This document shows positions 12,264 through 23,623 of a stretch of 64,000 nt of DNA, one piece after another (position 1 is the first letter of the stretch; each line of letters starts with the position of its first letter). Source of the DNA: Phlegmacium glaucopus (lineage: Eukaryota; Basidiomycota; Agaricomycetes; Agaricales; Cortinariaceae); NCBI GenBank assembly GCA_015039465.1, contig MU130378.1:1864570-1928569 (forward strand), read 5' to 3'. The position numbers were made by a program, and so were the translations under genes. The notes beneath the pieces are model-generated. The model was not told where the DNA came from. It saw only the letters and a list, made by a program, of their open reading frames with translations, and searched no databases.

Positions 12264-14592
12264 CTAGCGTCGCTTGGATCCCCGCATATCATCCAACCCA
12301 GGTGAACTCCTCCGTTTTCTATTCCATTTGTTATTTGCCTCGTTGTCTGCTCAATAGTCAAATTCACTTACCGACTGGTCATTCTTTCCTCGGGTTCTCC
12401 GCTAGGTGTCCTGCGTCCCATACCTTCTTTCCCACCACCATAATCCAAACCATCCACAGCAGGAGCATTCCCATCTCGGTCTTTGTATTTATTTTGATTT
12501 CTTGGGCCAGTAGGTACACCGGGAGGAAGGGGTGAAGCAGGTCGCACAGGCACGGGCGGCGGAGCTGCAGAAGCAACGATGAGACCATCAAAATCGAAAA
12601 GGTCGGCTAAAAACTTCCAAAAATGATGTACGCACCATCACTTCCATACAAGCCTCCCCGGCCACGCCCTCTGCCTGTAAATCCACGTGCTCGTGGTAGT
12701 CCGCGACCTCGGAAGGGAACTGGAGTGCCACGACCGCTCGATGCAGGGGCAACGTTTTGAGCCTCGATAACAGGATACATCTGCTGTGTAATATTTTGTT
12801 CCTAAACAGCAGGAGTTAGATAGTTTCTGAGATAGAAGATGAGATGAGTTTGGACATACCTGCATGCCAAAATCCCCACCCATGCCAATGTTCATCATAT
12901 TGCCACCTCCTGCGCCAGGGTTGAAACCATCTTGCATCATACCAATTCCATTTCCGACTTGCTCTGGGGTACCGTTTCCTGGTACAATTCCAACGCCTGA
13001 CTGTTGCACTTGGGTATTATCCGGCATCATGCCTTGCATCAATGGGCCACCCATACTCATGTCTCCATTCATGCCCATACCCATTGGACCCATCATTGAC
13101 ATGTCCATCATCACCCCAGAACCCATCATACCAGAATTAGCGGCAGCGTTGTTCATCATCGCATTTGCGCCAGTCATTACCATCGTTCGAACCTCAGGGG
13201 GTAGAGCAATTAATTGATCTTCGGGCATACCAGCAAAGTTCTACGGACAACCAAGTTATCAAATTACGTCGGGAAAATAAATTTTGAGGAAGACTGACGA
13301 TGACATTGGGTTTTAATACGTTGGCTAACTCTCCAAGATCACGGCGGCGATAACAATACGCCTCCCATGATATCTCGTCAAATCCGTAGTTAAACCAATC
13401 GCTAATGTCGGAACCAGGCCGACGCCACTGCTTTTCTGCTAATGCGCTGAGATCGAATTCTAGAATCGACCGACCATCGAAAATGCCAGTGACTGTTGGT
13501 TCGATAGTAGGATGAGATGGAGGTGCAACTGCGGGAGGAAGAGCTGTAGGATCAACGCCGTCATCTGGTACTGTAGTGGTCGCCTCCCTTGAACCTTGGG
13601 ATACAATCGTTTGGTTCAATTGGTTTGGAAATGGTGCTGTGTCAAGTTCAGGTTGAGATATGGTAGCCAGCGCAGTGCTTTGAGCCGGACCTCCTCGTTG
13701 GATAGGTGTGTACTCAGTTGTCAATGTGGGCTGGGGCGCTTTGTGCAGGGCGTCAATATACGTTCACAATAACAACCACGAAGTAGTACTAACCTTTGGA
13801 TTGTGGAGGTATGGATGCACCGAGGACTTTATTCACTGGAGGGCGACTTCTGTTAGAAGCGTCCATGCTCCGAAAATCGATTGAGCGAGCCACTGGCTCC
13901 ATGATAATTTCGATATCCTATTGAATGCAACATGAGTGCTGAACATTGGGTCAGAACTTTTTTGATATAACTCACATCGTCTTCGTCAGCATCCCCTTCC
14001 TCAGTCTCCTCACCCAAGTCTAGCTCTTCCTCGTCACCATTATTTTGTTCAGTTGAACCTGTTGACACTGCAGATTGAGCTTCATTTTCGAGATGCGCTA
14101 CCAGTCCATTCGATGTTTGTATGTTTTCAAGAGTTAATCTAGAATGCTGATTGGTGAAGAGGATTTTCGAGTAGTTTGGATATTTGACTCACGGCTTGGG
14201 TTCTGAATTATTCACGCGTAATGGAAAGACAATAGTCAAAATCGTGGTATTCAGCAGTTAGAAAAGACAAAAGTAACAAAAAGAATTGAAGGGAACAAGC
14301 ACTCCGAATGCTTAAAGTGACCACCCTCCGAAAGTTGAAATACCAACAAGTCTCCAGTTAGAGCGTCTTACCAGATGGTGGGGGCTGTGGTTTCACTTGA
14401 GAGGATTCGCCATACAGAAAATCATCATCATCGTCCCTGTAGCAATTAGAATCTGTTAACGAGAAGTGCTAATCAGAGAGATAGCTAGAACAAACATCTC
14501 CTGCAATTTTGACGAGAATTATACAAGCCCAAGGAAGTGTGTGACAAAGCTTCCACCGTTATGTTCTAATAATGCTGGTCACAAGATGGCAT
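12264..14592 (-). CDS. FIP1: Fip1, pre-mRNA polyadenylation factor
   Basis: Fip1 links poly(A) polymerase to the cleavage and polyadenylation factor in the nucleus. The conserved Fip1 motif is clear: DLSALAEKQWRRPGSDISDW followed by FNYGFDEISWEAYCYRRRDL. Upstream lie acidic stretches (DDDDDFLYGESS; GDEEELDLGEETEEGDADED), as usual for the family. Downstream is a Met/Gly-rich low-complexity region (MGPMGMGMNGDMSMGGP) and an RG-rich part. The last intron follows ERMTSR (donor CG|GTAAGT) and the final exon reads KRRSSPGLDDMRGSKRR before the stop at 12264. The 5' end is uncertain: no ATG is in frame with the first acidic exon. I propose ATG at 14592 plus an intron of about 130 bases, giving MPSYSNCYRDDDDD, but this is tentative. 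Confidence 0.85.
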
Positions 14593-14622
14593 CTCATAAT
14601 TTATTGTAGATAATTCTCAATT

Positions 14623-15510
14623 TTATGGACTCTGTTCTGATACCAATCCTTTATCTCCTGAAGAGTCCTCCATGCCCTTCCTAAACCCTTCCAATGTCCG
14701 AGCCAATTTCCCCCCACTCGCTTCGCTCAGAATTGCAGCAAGCTGGGTAGCCGGAGAGCTCAGCAGTCCTACTACCTGTGCCCGCAATGTATCCAGAGAG
14801 GGCAACTTGGAGATGTCCTTCACACCCTCCGGCAAAAATACTCGATTTTCGAGAACGGCTCTCATCAGTTTGAGCTCTGGCGTCCTGATCTGTCGCACGC
14901 GTTTCATCCTCTTGCCAGGTTGTGCCGGGTCAGCGTTCTTCTCCGCCAATTGTTGTTTAATTTCTTCGTCTGTCTTTGGTCGTCTAGGGGGCACACTACG
15001 GTCCATTGCACGTAAAACGGCATTTAGTTGAGGTGGGTCGAATGAGGGAAATGTGAGGACGGCAAATGAGCCAGCTTGTTTATCTATCATTCGTTCCACC
15101 TCCTGAAGACTGATGTTCGGAAGCTCGCGCAACGCCGCTCCAAATATCCCCGTTCGTACGATAGTGAGTGTAGGTCCAAGCGAGGGTGCAAGAGCAGGAG
15201 GTGAGGGCCGTGGCGAAGAAAGCGAAGCAGATGATTTTTGGAAAGCGGTAAAAATATCGGCGCGCAGTTTTTTCAGCCTTTGTGCCGTGAAATCATGATG
15301 GTGAAGAACGAGAACAGGAGCGTTAGTGCTCGTCTGTAGAATTCTTGTGTACCAATTGAACTGGAAGGCTTTTTTGTCTTTGAAGACACGCTGCTTTGTC
15401 TTTGCTTTCGACGTTTTGGGAAGTTGTACAGAGATTGCATAACTACGCGTGGTGCATGGTATTCGACGTTGCCAGATAGTTAGGCGGCGATGAGGGCAGC
15501 AAACCTGCAT
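14623..15510 (-). CDS. MRPL11: Mitochondrial large-subunit ribosomal protein uL10m
   Basis: This single-exon gene encodes 295 residues of a ribosomal L10-family protein, which anchors the L7/L12 stalk on the mitochondrial large subunit. The N-terminus (MQVCCPHRRLTIWQRRIPCT) is basic and fits an import presequence. The L10 core includes FNWYTRILQTSTNAPVLVLH, and the C-terminal part has the typical LDTLRAQVVGLLSSPATQLA followed by ILSEASGGKLARTLEG. The insertion of basic residues in the middle (KRMKRVRQIRTPELKLMRA) is usual for fungal mitochondrial forms. Its stop lies about 30 bases from the proposed Fip1 start on the same strand, so the Fip1 promoter overlaps the 3' end of this gene. The symbol follows the yeast name for uL10m. 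Confidence 0.85.
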   Translation of the reverse strand: MQVCCPHRRLTIWQRRIPCTTRSYAISVQLPKTSKAKTKQRVFKDKKAFQFNWYTRILQTSTNAPVLVLHHHDFTAQRLKKLRADIFTAFQKSSASLSSPRPSPPALAPSLGPTLTIVRTGIFGAALRELPNISLQEVERMIDKQAGSFAVLTFPSFDPPQLNAVLRAMDRSVPPRRPKTDEEIKQQLAEKNADPAQPGKRMKRVRQIRTPELKLMRAVLENRVFLPEGVKDISKLPSLDTLRAQVVGLLSSPATQLAAILSEASGGKLARTLEGFRKGMEDSSGDKGLVSEQSP

Positions 15511-16567
15511 TTTGGATAACCTGGACGCTTGCCAGCCGATTTCCTAAAGATGGGAGGCTTCCGCCAAACATGTCAAAATTATAGCATTGAGACTATTAAA
15601 GTAATAGTAAAGTGGTAGTTCTATACGTTTCAACGTTCAATGGCCTTCATTGATAGAAAAGACAGCGCGTTGCCAGATTCCAGACTCTCTTTCTTCATTG
15701 AAACGGTTCTGGTTCCAGCAGTCGGATTTGCAACTTGCCAACGTCCGAACCAGAGAAAACGTCCGATCAGACAGTACATAGACCTCGGATAGTAATGTAG
15801 GTGTAACAGATGAAATATTGGCTGTGACGAGGAATTTATATTACATGTAGATGAAGGGAGCTGGCATCAAACTTGAATGACAGCGTACTAAAGTGCCACA
15901 CCTGGCTCCTTTTTGAACCTTTCCTCAGCCGTAAAATTCTTCAACACGCGTAAATGGTGGGGCCGTCGTTTACAGCTTCCCGCTTGACCAAGGGATGAGG
16001 CGCTGTAGCAATACACTTGCTCCCATTCCTACTAAGGAAGAGTGTAAGGTAGAAAAAGCAGGCCACAATTACTCTAGTGTATCTCCACCTTACCATAGGC
16101 TTGACGAGTTGGAAACTTGAATCGGTTTTGGCTATGCCAAACGCAAACGTCACCTAATTCTCGCCCCAATGACCAGCTTGTTCCTCAGGACGAAGATTTG
16201 CAGAAGCAGTTGGCCAACCCATTCTATGCCGGTGATTCCTGTCAATCAGACGATGAAAAACAAAAACTGAGAGTGTTCCGTACACATCGTTGTTTATTGA
16301 CAGAATGGATCTGGAAGAAAGGTGTCCCACCTTATATAATTCAACGTTCAACACTTACATGATAATATCGCTTCATATTGAATGATAGTTGCCCACAACA
16401 AAAATCCTTGTATAAGTAGTCCGCTATTTTGGACAGTGAGAAAACAAATAAAGGCTTTGATGACTTCTCATATGAAGGCAAAGAGAGCTCGCAACCATAC
16501 CTACGAAGCCATCTCAGTCATGCACTTGTGTAGATCGATGTATAACGATGTGGGATCGTAGAGGAAG
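15511..16567. other. Intergenic, no gene seen
   Basis: About 1 kb upstream of uL10m and downstream of BMT5. Short open frames at 15941-16153 (minus) and 16117-16362 (plus) lack a recognisable domain and are probably chance. Part of the interval must hold the uL10m promoter. I see no tRNA, repeat array or clear transposon remnant. Confidence 0.4.
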
Positions 16568-17664
16568 TTAAATGGTCTCGTGTCGAAGACAAAATTCCCA
16601 TGTCCGGTCTTCGCCTCCTTCTCCAGTTGTGCCTGTACCATGAGCTCGCTCGCCTTTCGTCATTCGATGTTCGTAACCCGTCCAAATATTTCGGTAGAAT
16701 TGGAATGATCTTAACAAAATATATTGGGGATTGGGGGCCTTGGTACCTAACGGCGGCGTTTTGGCCAGCCGTGGAATATCCCTATTGCCATGATAGTTAG
16801 ACCATCGAAAAGACAAGATGAAGTATGGTATTTACCATTGAGTATATGGGACGACATTTCGCAGAGTGATGAGAACAGTTCCTCGAGTTGTAATAGATTC
16901 GTCGACAAAAGCATCCTCAAGATCAGTATTACCAGTTGTAATCTCTTTGTCGTCATCTTCACTGTCGTCGTCGTCTAGTTTCTTTTTCTTTCCCGAGGTA
17001 GAGAAAGATGGTATATGACCATGCTTCAAAATGTTGGCAGCAGAGCGAAGGAAGTCCAAAACAAGTAGCTGATTGGAGAGAATGTTTCTATCCTGATCAG
17101 TGATCCCCTTACCTATTCAGTGACTGTTAATTGGATTCAAAGAACTAAGCAAGGAAGTTCACCGGCATGGGGAAAATTCCAGACAATGCGGTCCCATCTG
17201 CGCCCCTTTAATGATGAGTTCTTCTCTAAGCAAGTCCCATCAACGCTGAAAAGGATTTCCATCCCAGTTGACCTCAGGTCTGAGACGATAAGTTTCGCCT
17301 CAGGATACTTTTCGTAGCATTCCCGTTCGGAGTCGTAAGCCGTTGCTGTGATGTTGTTCGGCGATAGGCAAAGCTCAAGAGCCGGCGATTGGATCAAGGC
17401 GCGAGCAAACGAGAAGTTGCCTTCTCCAATAAGCAGGACGCTATCCGTGGACTTAAATGGTATAGTAGGCCGTTTTGGCGGGTGTATCGTCTGTTTGGCC
17501 TTTCCTTTAGGGCCAGATGCAGTGTTGGAGGTAGTACTCCGCTGCCCTTGCGTTCGTATTTTATGCTCAGCCACTTGAGCAGCATGTAGTAGCTTTTGAT
17601 TTGCCTTCAGACGCGATTGTTGGGATTTGAGAGCAGCTTTCAAATTTTTGGTTGACTTGCCCAT
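16568..17664 (-). CDS. BMT5: 25S rRNA (uridine-N3)-methyltransferase, Bmt5-like
   Basis: Bmt5-type enzymes use S-adenosylmethionine to methylate a uridine of the large-subunit rRNA in the nucleolus. The protein starts MGKSTKNLKAALKSQQSRLK with a basic N-terminus. The SAM-binding motif of the DUF2431 family is SVLLIGEGNFSFARALIQ, followed by ITATAYDSERECYEKYPEA and the catalytic-domain element WDRIVWNFPHAG. The next exon continues with KGITDQDRNILSNQ, contains an acidic insertion (KKKKLDDDDSEDDD) and ends the fold with TRGTVLITLRNVVPYTQW. The last exon contains RSFQFYRNIWTGYEHRMTKG and the stop at 16568. Four exons are apparent. It is divergent from the small YSY6 gene across 187 bases. The family call is good; the exact modified base is inferred from the yeast enzyme. 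Confidence 0.87.
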
Positions 17665-17851
17665 TATTGGACTTGGCAGCGTTAACGTTGGTCAAAGTCA
17701 AGCAGAACCAAATACGCATGTAACATTGACATCATGATCAGGCGTGCACTTATATCTGCCACGTTGATTCCTTAAACTCTTTTACACACCACCTCAATCG
17801 CATTGTATCTCCTCCAGCGAATATTATATTGAACCTGACTCGCTTACAACA
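17665..17851. promoter_or_regulatory. Shared divergent promoter of BMT5 and YSY6
   Basis: This 187-base interval separates two divergent starts and must serve both. Nothing more specific can be supported. Confidence 0.4.
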
Positions 17852-18160
17852 ATGGTGCGTAGCATGTAATTTTGAATCTCAGCATCACGAACTATATCCG
17901 TTATAAATGTAGCCAACGGAATTCGAGATGCGACAGCGAAATAACAAATTCGCAAGTGATGTTCGGGCTGGCAAAAAGGCAACACATCCATCACGGCAGG
18001 ACAAGCTGGCTCAGCGAAGCCCCTTGAATGTTTGGGCACTCGGCCTGGTCGTTTTCGTAGTATTAGGAGGAGGTAAGTAAATGGAAACCACAAAATAGCA
18101 GCAATTGAACTGATATTTGCGGTAGTCATATTCGAGTTGATCAGAATCATCTTTCTGTGA
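17852..18160 (+). CDS. YSY6: Stress-associated ER protein Ysy6/RAMP4 (SERP1), tail-anchored
   Basis: This tiny three-exon gene encodes about 66 residues. Exon 1 is only the ATG, joined over an intron that starts GTGCGTAG to CCAACGGAATTC, giving MPTEFEMRQRNNKFASDVRA. A basic segment KKATHPSRQDKLAQRSPLN precedes a single hydrophobic anchor VWALGLVVFVVLGGG. A second intron (GTAAGTAA..GGTAG) leads to the last codons VIFELIRIIFL and a TGA at 18158-18160. The pattern R/K-x-N-x-K-F followed by a basic stretch and C-terminal anchor is diagnostic of RAMP4/SERP1, which sits at the translocon of the ER and helps protect membrane proteins during stress. The frame is reconstructed by hand, but the family match is strong. 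Confidence 0.88.
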
Positions 18161-18279
18161 TTTCACGCAAACTGGTCTTCATCTTTTGGGGGGGGCCAAA
18201 ACAAAAAAATATTTAACACAGGAAGGACTACCTCATAATCGTCATGTAGGGGTAATTGGGTCGCTTGATTAAATTATAG

Positions 18280-20159
<1,880 letters not shown>

Positions 20160-20566
20160 ATGGGCTTTCATATCGCAGTACTTTGAGGTTCGATAAGGAG
20201 TAATCTGTAATTTTCTGACTTCTTCTTGATGGGAGGGACGAGACTTGGAGAATTGACTTCAGGGCAACTTCAGGGCTGAGCTTGTTCTTTGACGCGACCC
20301 AGACGCGCTCAAAATTTCCCACCATTATGTAAGAGACCACAACTCTCTGTACGCGCTGCAGTACTGATAGCTGAAATCTGGTCTAAGTATTGCCGTATCT
20401 TAAGAACATTTAAAGTGTCGATAATTTGGCAATTATTGAAAAAAGATGGTATAATACTACAGTGTGAATCTCATGAGATGCTGCTTGACGCATGCTTGAA
20501 AGTGCCTTCAAGAATTGGAGCAGTCTATTTTGAACCGATAACGACATATGTCCAGAGGTCGATAAA
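20160..20566. other. Intergenic, no gene seen
   Basis: About 400 bases between the HAT2 start and the stop of the ATP synthase subunit e gene, both on the minus strand. It should contain the HAT2 promoter. Short open frames here show no recognisable protein. Confidence 0.4.
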
Positions 20567-20961
20567 TCATGAACTCTTTTCAAGATGCATAACTAGCTTT
20601 TCTAGGTCGAAACGAGGGTCATCCGGGTCCGTGACGACTGCGAAGTGATAGATTAGCGTTTTTCATACATCCCGCCACAATTTAGGGACAGAAGAAAAGA
20701 ATACATACGAGCGGCACCTTTTGCACTATCCTGCTTCCTCTTCCAAGATTCCTTCGCTTCTGCAATTAGGCGTTCTCTATGGTGCGTGGCATCCCGCAGC
20801 TTGTGTTCGTCATGGGTAGTCTGTAACGAACGGCGGTGATACCAGCCGTATACCACACCAGCGAAAAGAGCAGTGTACCGAACAACCTAGAAGTCGTCAG
20901 ACTTTAGTAAATTAGGTTTTGAGGACAGAGTCGAACACACGTTAACAGTTGAGGAGACCAT
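20567..20961 (-). CDS. TIM11: Mitochondrial ATP synthase subunit e
   Basis: Subunit e is a small inner-membrane protein needed for ATP synthase dimers and cristae shape. Exon 1 reads MVSSTVN and is joined over a short intron to VVRYTALFAGVVYGWYHRRS, which holds the membrane segment with the GxxxG dimerisation motif (GVVYG). A coiled-coil-like charged part follows (HKLRDATHHRERLIAEAKES), then after a last intron the end VVTDPDDPRFDLEKLV and KSS before the stop at 20567. Total length is about 90 residues, normal for the family. The gene is divergent from the GFA-domain gene across about 257 bases. Confidence 0.88.
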
Positions 20962-21218
20962 GACCGTGAAAGCCTATAGTTTAGTTTTCAACCGTTCCAA
21001 AAAAGCTGAGAGGTGGAGACAGCGCTCGACACTGTAGCTTCTGAGTCATCGAACCCTTGGTAGAACTGGACAAATAAACTGACCTAAGTTTTGAGGCACA
21101 GGAAGAGTTTTATAAATTGATGGCTGAAGAGACGGAGAATTTCGGTAGGTTGATTATGTAACCCAGCTGACTGACTATGCAATGATTATGATGTGGACAC
21201 GGCTGAAGTTTGACTACC
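20962..21218. promoter_or_regulatory. Divergent promoter region of TIM11 and the GFA-domain gene
   Basis: The 257 bases between the two divergent start codons must hold both promoters. No specific element is called. Confidence 0.35.
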
Positions 21219-21738
21219 ATGTCTTCAGATGCTGGTCAGCTGGTGCATAAAGGGAGTTGCTTCTGCGAATCCGTTACCTATCAAGTGGAAGGATTGCCGA
21301 TTCTCAGTGCTTACTGCCATTGCACATTATGCCAAAGGCTAAATGGTACATATTTCGATCAATACATCCTCAGCTAATGTATCCAACACTGCAGCCGGGG
21401 CATTCATCCTTACTGTCCACTTTCCGTCCGCAAGCTTCACTTGGACTCACGTCGACCCAAATAATGATTTACTAGAATCATATACTGTCCCTATCAAACC
21501 ATGGAAGACACGTTGGCGTTGTAAGAAATGTGGTTGTACAATTGCGTCGTACAATTCCAAGCTAGAAAAATGGAGTGTTTGGGGTGCACAGTTCGAGCGT
21601 GATGCGTCAGGGAATATCGTTGGTTGGGATAGCATCAAACCTACAGCACATATCTTCTATGAGACTCGAATGGTTGACGTCAACGATGAACTGGGGAAGT
21701 GGGCAGGGTACGAGAATCAATCTGAAAGATTGGGATAA
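21219..21738 (+). CDS. GFA-domain (glutathione-dependent formaldehyde-activating-like) protein
   Basis: The protein belongs to the Mss4-like GFA superfamily of small zinc proteins. It starts MSSDAGQLVHKGSCFCESVT at 21219, with the zinc ligands CFC and, further on, AYCHCTLCQRLNG split by one intron (GTACAT..GCAG). The second exon carries AFILTVHFPSASFTWTHVD and the later CKKCGCTIASYN pair. The chain ends NQSERLG. Total about 157 residues, a normal size. These proteins are numerous in fungi; the name comes from bacterial Gfa, but the true substrate of most members is unknown, so I would not claim formaldehyde metabolism. All four expected cysteine clusters are present. Confidence 0.85.
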
Positions 21739-21862
21739 GGGTCGGACATCGAGGCCTGACTCAGGCTTTATCTAAATGCAGTATAAATGAAATGTTTTTG
21801 TTGTTGTAGTGGTGTCTCCAGTTCTTCAGTCGAAATACAGGCAAACACTCAGCCATCAAGTC

Positions 21863-23353
21863 ATGTCATCGTTTCGCGCCTCTCCTTGGGTGACATACGA
21901 ACCCACGACCAGCTACCCCAACCGCCAACAACCTCATCCAGCAAGCGAAATGGATGGTGATGTTGATATGGAGGCTCCACAAATATCCACGCTTCGTGAG
22001 GAGGTAACTCCTCCGCCGGCGAGCATGAAATCTAAATCGAAACTTGGGTCGATTCCGTGGCTCAAACCTCCTGGGTGGAGCAAGGGACCTAACGGCTCAC
22101 CCCTTGGTGGAAAATCCCCGCCCTTCGCGAGAGAGGACCAAGAGGAACCAGAGGAGGAAGAGGACCAACTTATCGATGATGATGACGACGCTCTTCAACC
22201 ATCGGGTACTTCCTCCAGTCGTCCTTCGGGGAATATACAAAATCGCAAACTTATAGCAAAAAGGAAAAGTCGGAAAGGGAATAAACCCGCTGGAGACATG
22301 GAGGGAAAATCGAAGGAGAAAATACCAGATCCACTGGCAGTGGGTGCGCAAAATCTTGCGCCAACTATGTCTTGTTTTAAAGCAACTCCGACCGAATCTC
22401 ATGAGGATACAGAGACTGCAAGTATCTCTCAGATAAAGGCTCCAGATGATACAATACTCGTTAAGGCAAAGAAAGTTTCTCCACGCAAACCACCTACCAT
22501 CCATCGAGCAAAAACGAAATTAGTGAAGTATGTTTATTTCTCAGAAGCGTAGCCTTTTTTCGCGTCACGTTGACCTTACTTGGTCAGACAAAAAACCGCA
22601 ATCCCGCCTCTCCTTCTCGATGACATGGGGGCTCTGAGTGAAAGTAGGCATTCTCTTTCCAGCTGTAGACGGTTCTTACTTCTGCTTCATCCAGGCTACG
22701 CAGGGACGGCAGCCTCTTCACCCGTTACCTTGCAATTTGACCAAAACTCCCCGGAGCCAGAAAATACCGCCCCCAATTCGCCTCATACAGCCTTAGCTCC
22801 GTTGCCGGAAGAACTTAATCTCGAAAATGTTCCCATTCCTGTTTATCCCCTCCCGACAAAACCATTCCCAGTCCAGCCTCCACCCAAGATTACTTCAGGT
22901 TTTGCTCCCCTGGTACCTCTTGATAAGAGTAGCAAAGCAGTGAGACATTGGCGTCCAGCAAGGCGTGAGATTCGTGGAATTGCTGGAGGTCGATGGCTGG
23001 CTCGGACTTGGGTTGGCGACAAAGAGTCTGAATATGCTTCTTTTGTTGCTGATTCCACTGTACAAGGGAAGTCTGTCACTGATGACAAAACATCGAGTGG
23101 TGTAGCGCTACCAAAATTGCCAGCGCTTTCAATATCATCCGCACCTGCTTCCATAAAGACCTTGGGCAGACTCAAAGCTTCCTCCAAGGCTGGCTCTATT
23201 GCGACATCAGCGAATCCATCTCGTGCTCCTTCCGCAAATCCTGAACCGCAGGGCATCCCGATTGCTACTCCTGCTGTACGCGCTCCTACAAAGATGCGTA
23301 TCCTTCAACTCGCACCACCCTCTGGCGATGGCGACCCTCCAATAGACAACTAA
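21863..23353 (+). CDS. Hypothetical basic, low-complexity nuclear-type protein
   Basis: Two or three exons encode roughly 480 residues. The first exon starts MSSFRASPWVTYEPTTSYPN and contains WLKPPGWSKGPNGSPLGGKS, an acidic patch (EEPEEEEDQLIDDDDDA) and several Lys/Arg-rich stretches such as IAKRKSRKGNK. An intron after KLVK (donor GTATGT, acceptor TTGGTCAG) joins to a second exon with QKTAIPPLLLDD. A more ordered segment lies near the C-terminus, VRHWRPARREIRGIAGGRWL followed by ARTWVGDKESEYA. The remainder is Ser/Ala/Pro-rich. I do not recognise the family with certainty. The Trp/Arg-rich segment distantly recalls the short conserved box of INO80 subunit Ies4, but I would not assign it. The acidic-basic layout suggests a nuclear role (inference). 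A further optional 51-base in-frame intron may exist near 22645-22695. Confidence 0.7.
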
Positions 23354-23623
23354 GATGGTTTATATACTGTACATATTATTTACTATATATATTTGTTGCC
23401 GGTAGTATAGGTCTTGTATCAATGGATATTGGAAAGATCTTGATTCTTGGTGTTTAATTGATTTTTAATCGTGTTCGACTGAGAAAGAATTTCGATTCAG
23501 TAGTGTCACGCGTGACAAGGTGTTTCAATAGCGTCACACTTGTGAGTTAGCCTAGTAGACTCTAGCAAAGGATTGTGATTGGAACAGCCTGAATCTCCTA
23601 GTATAGCTCTTGTGAGCTCTATC

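Noticed and set aside
12864..13217. Pro/Ile/Met-rich plus-strand open frame
   Set aside because: It is the antisense shadow of the Met/Gly-rich low-complexity region of Fip1.
16117..16362. 81-codon plus-strand open frame in the BMT5-uL10m interval
   Set aside because: No domain or sign of conservation can be seen, and its frame contains no typical coding pattern.
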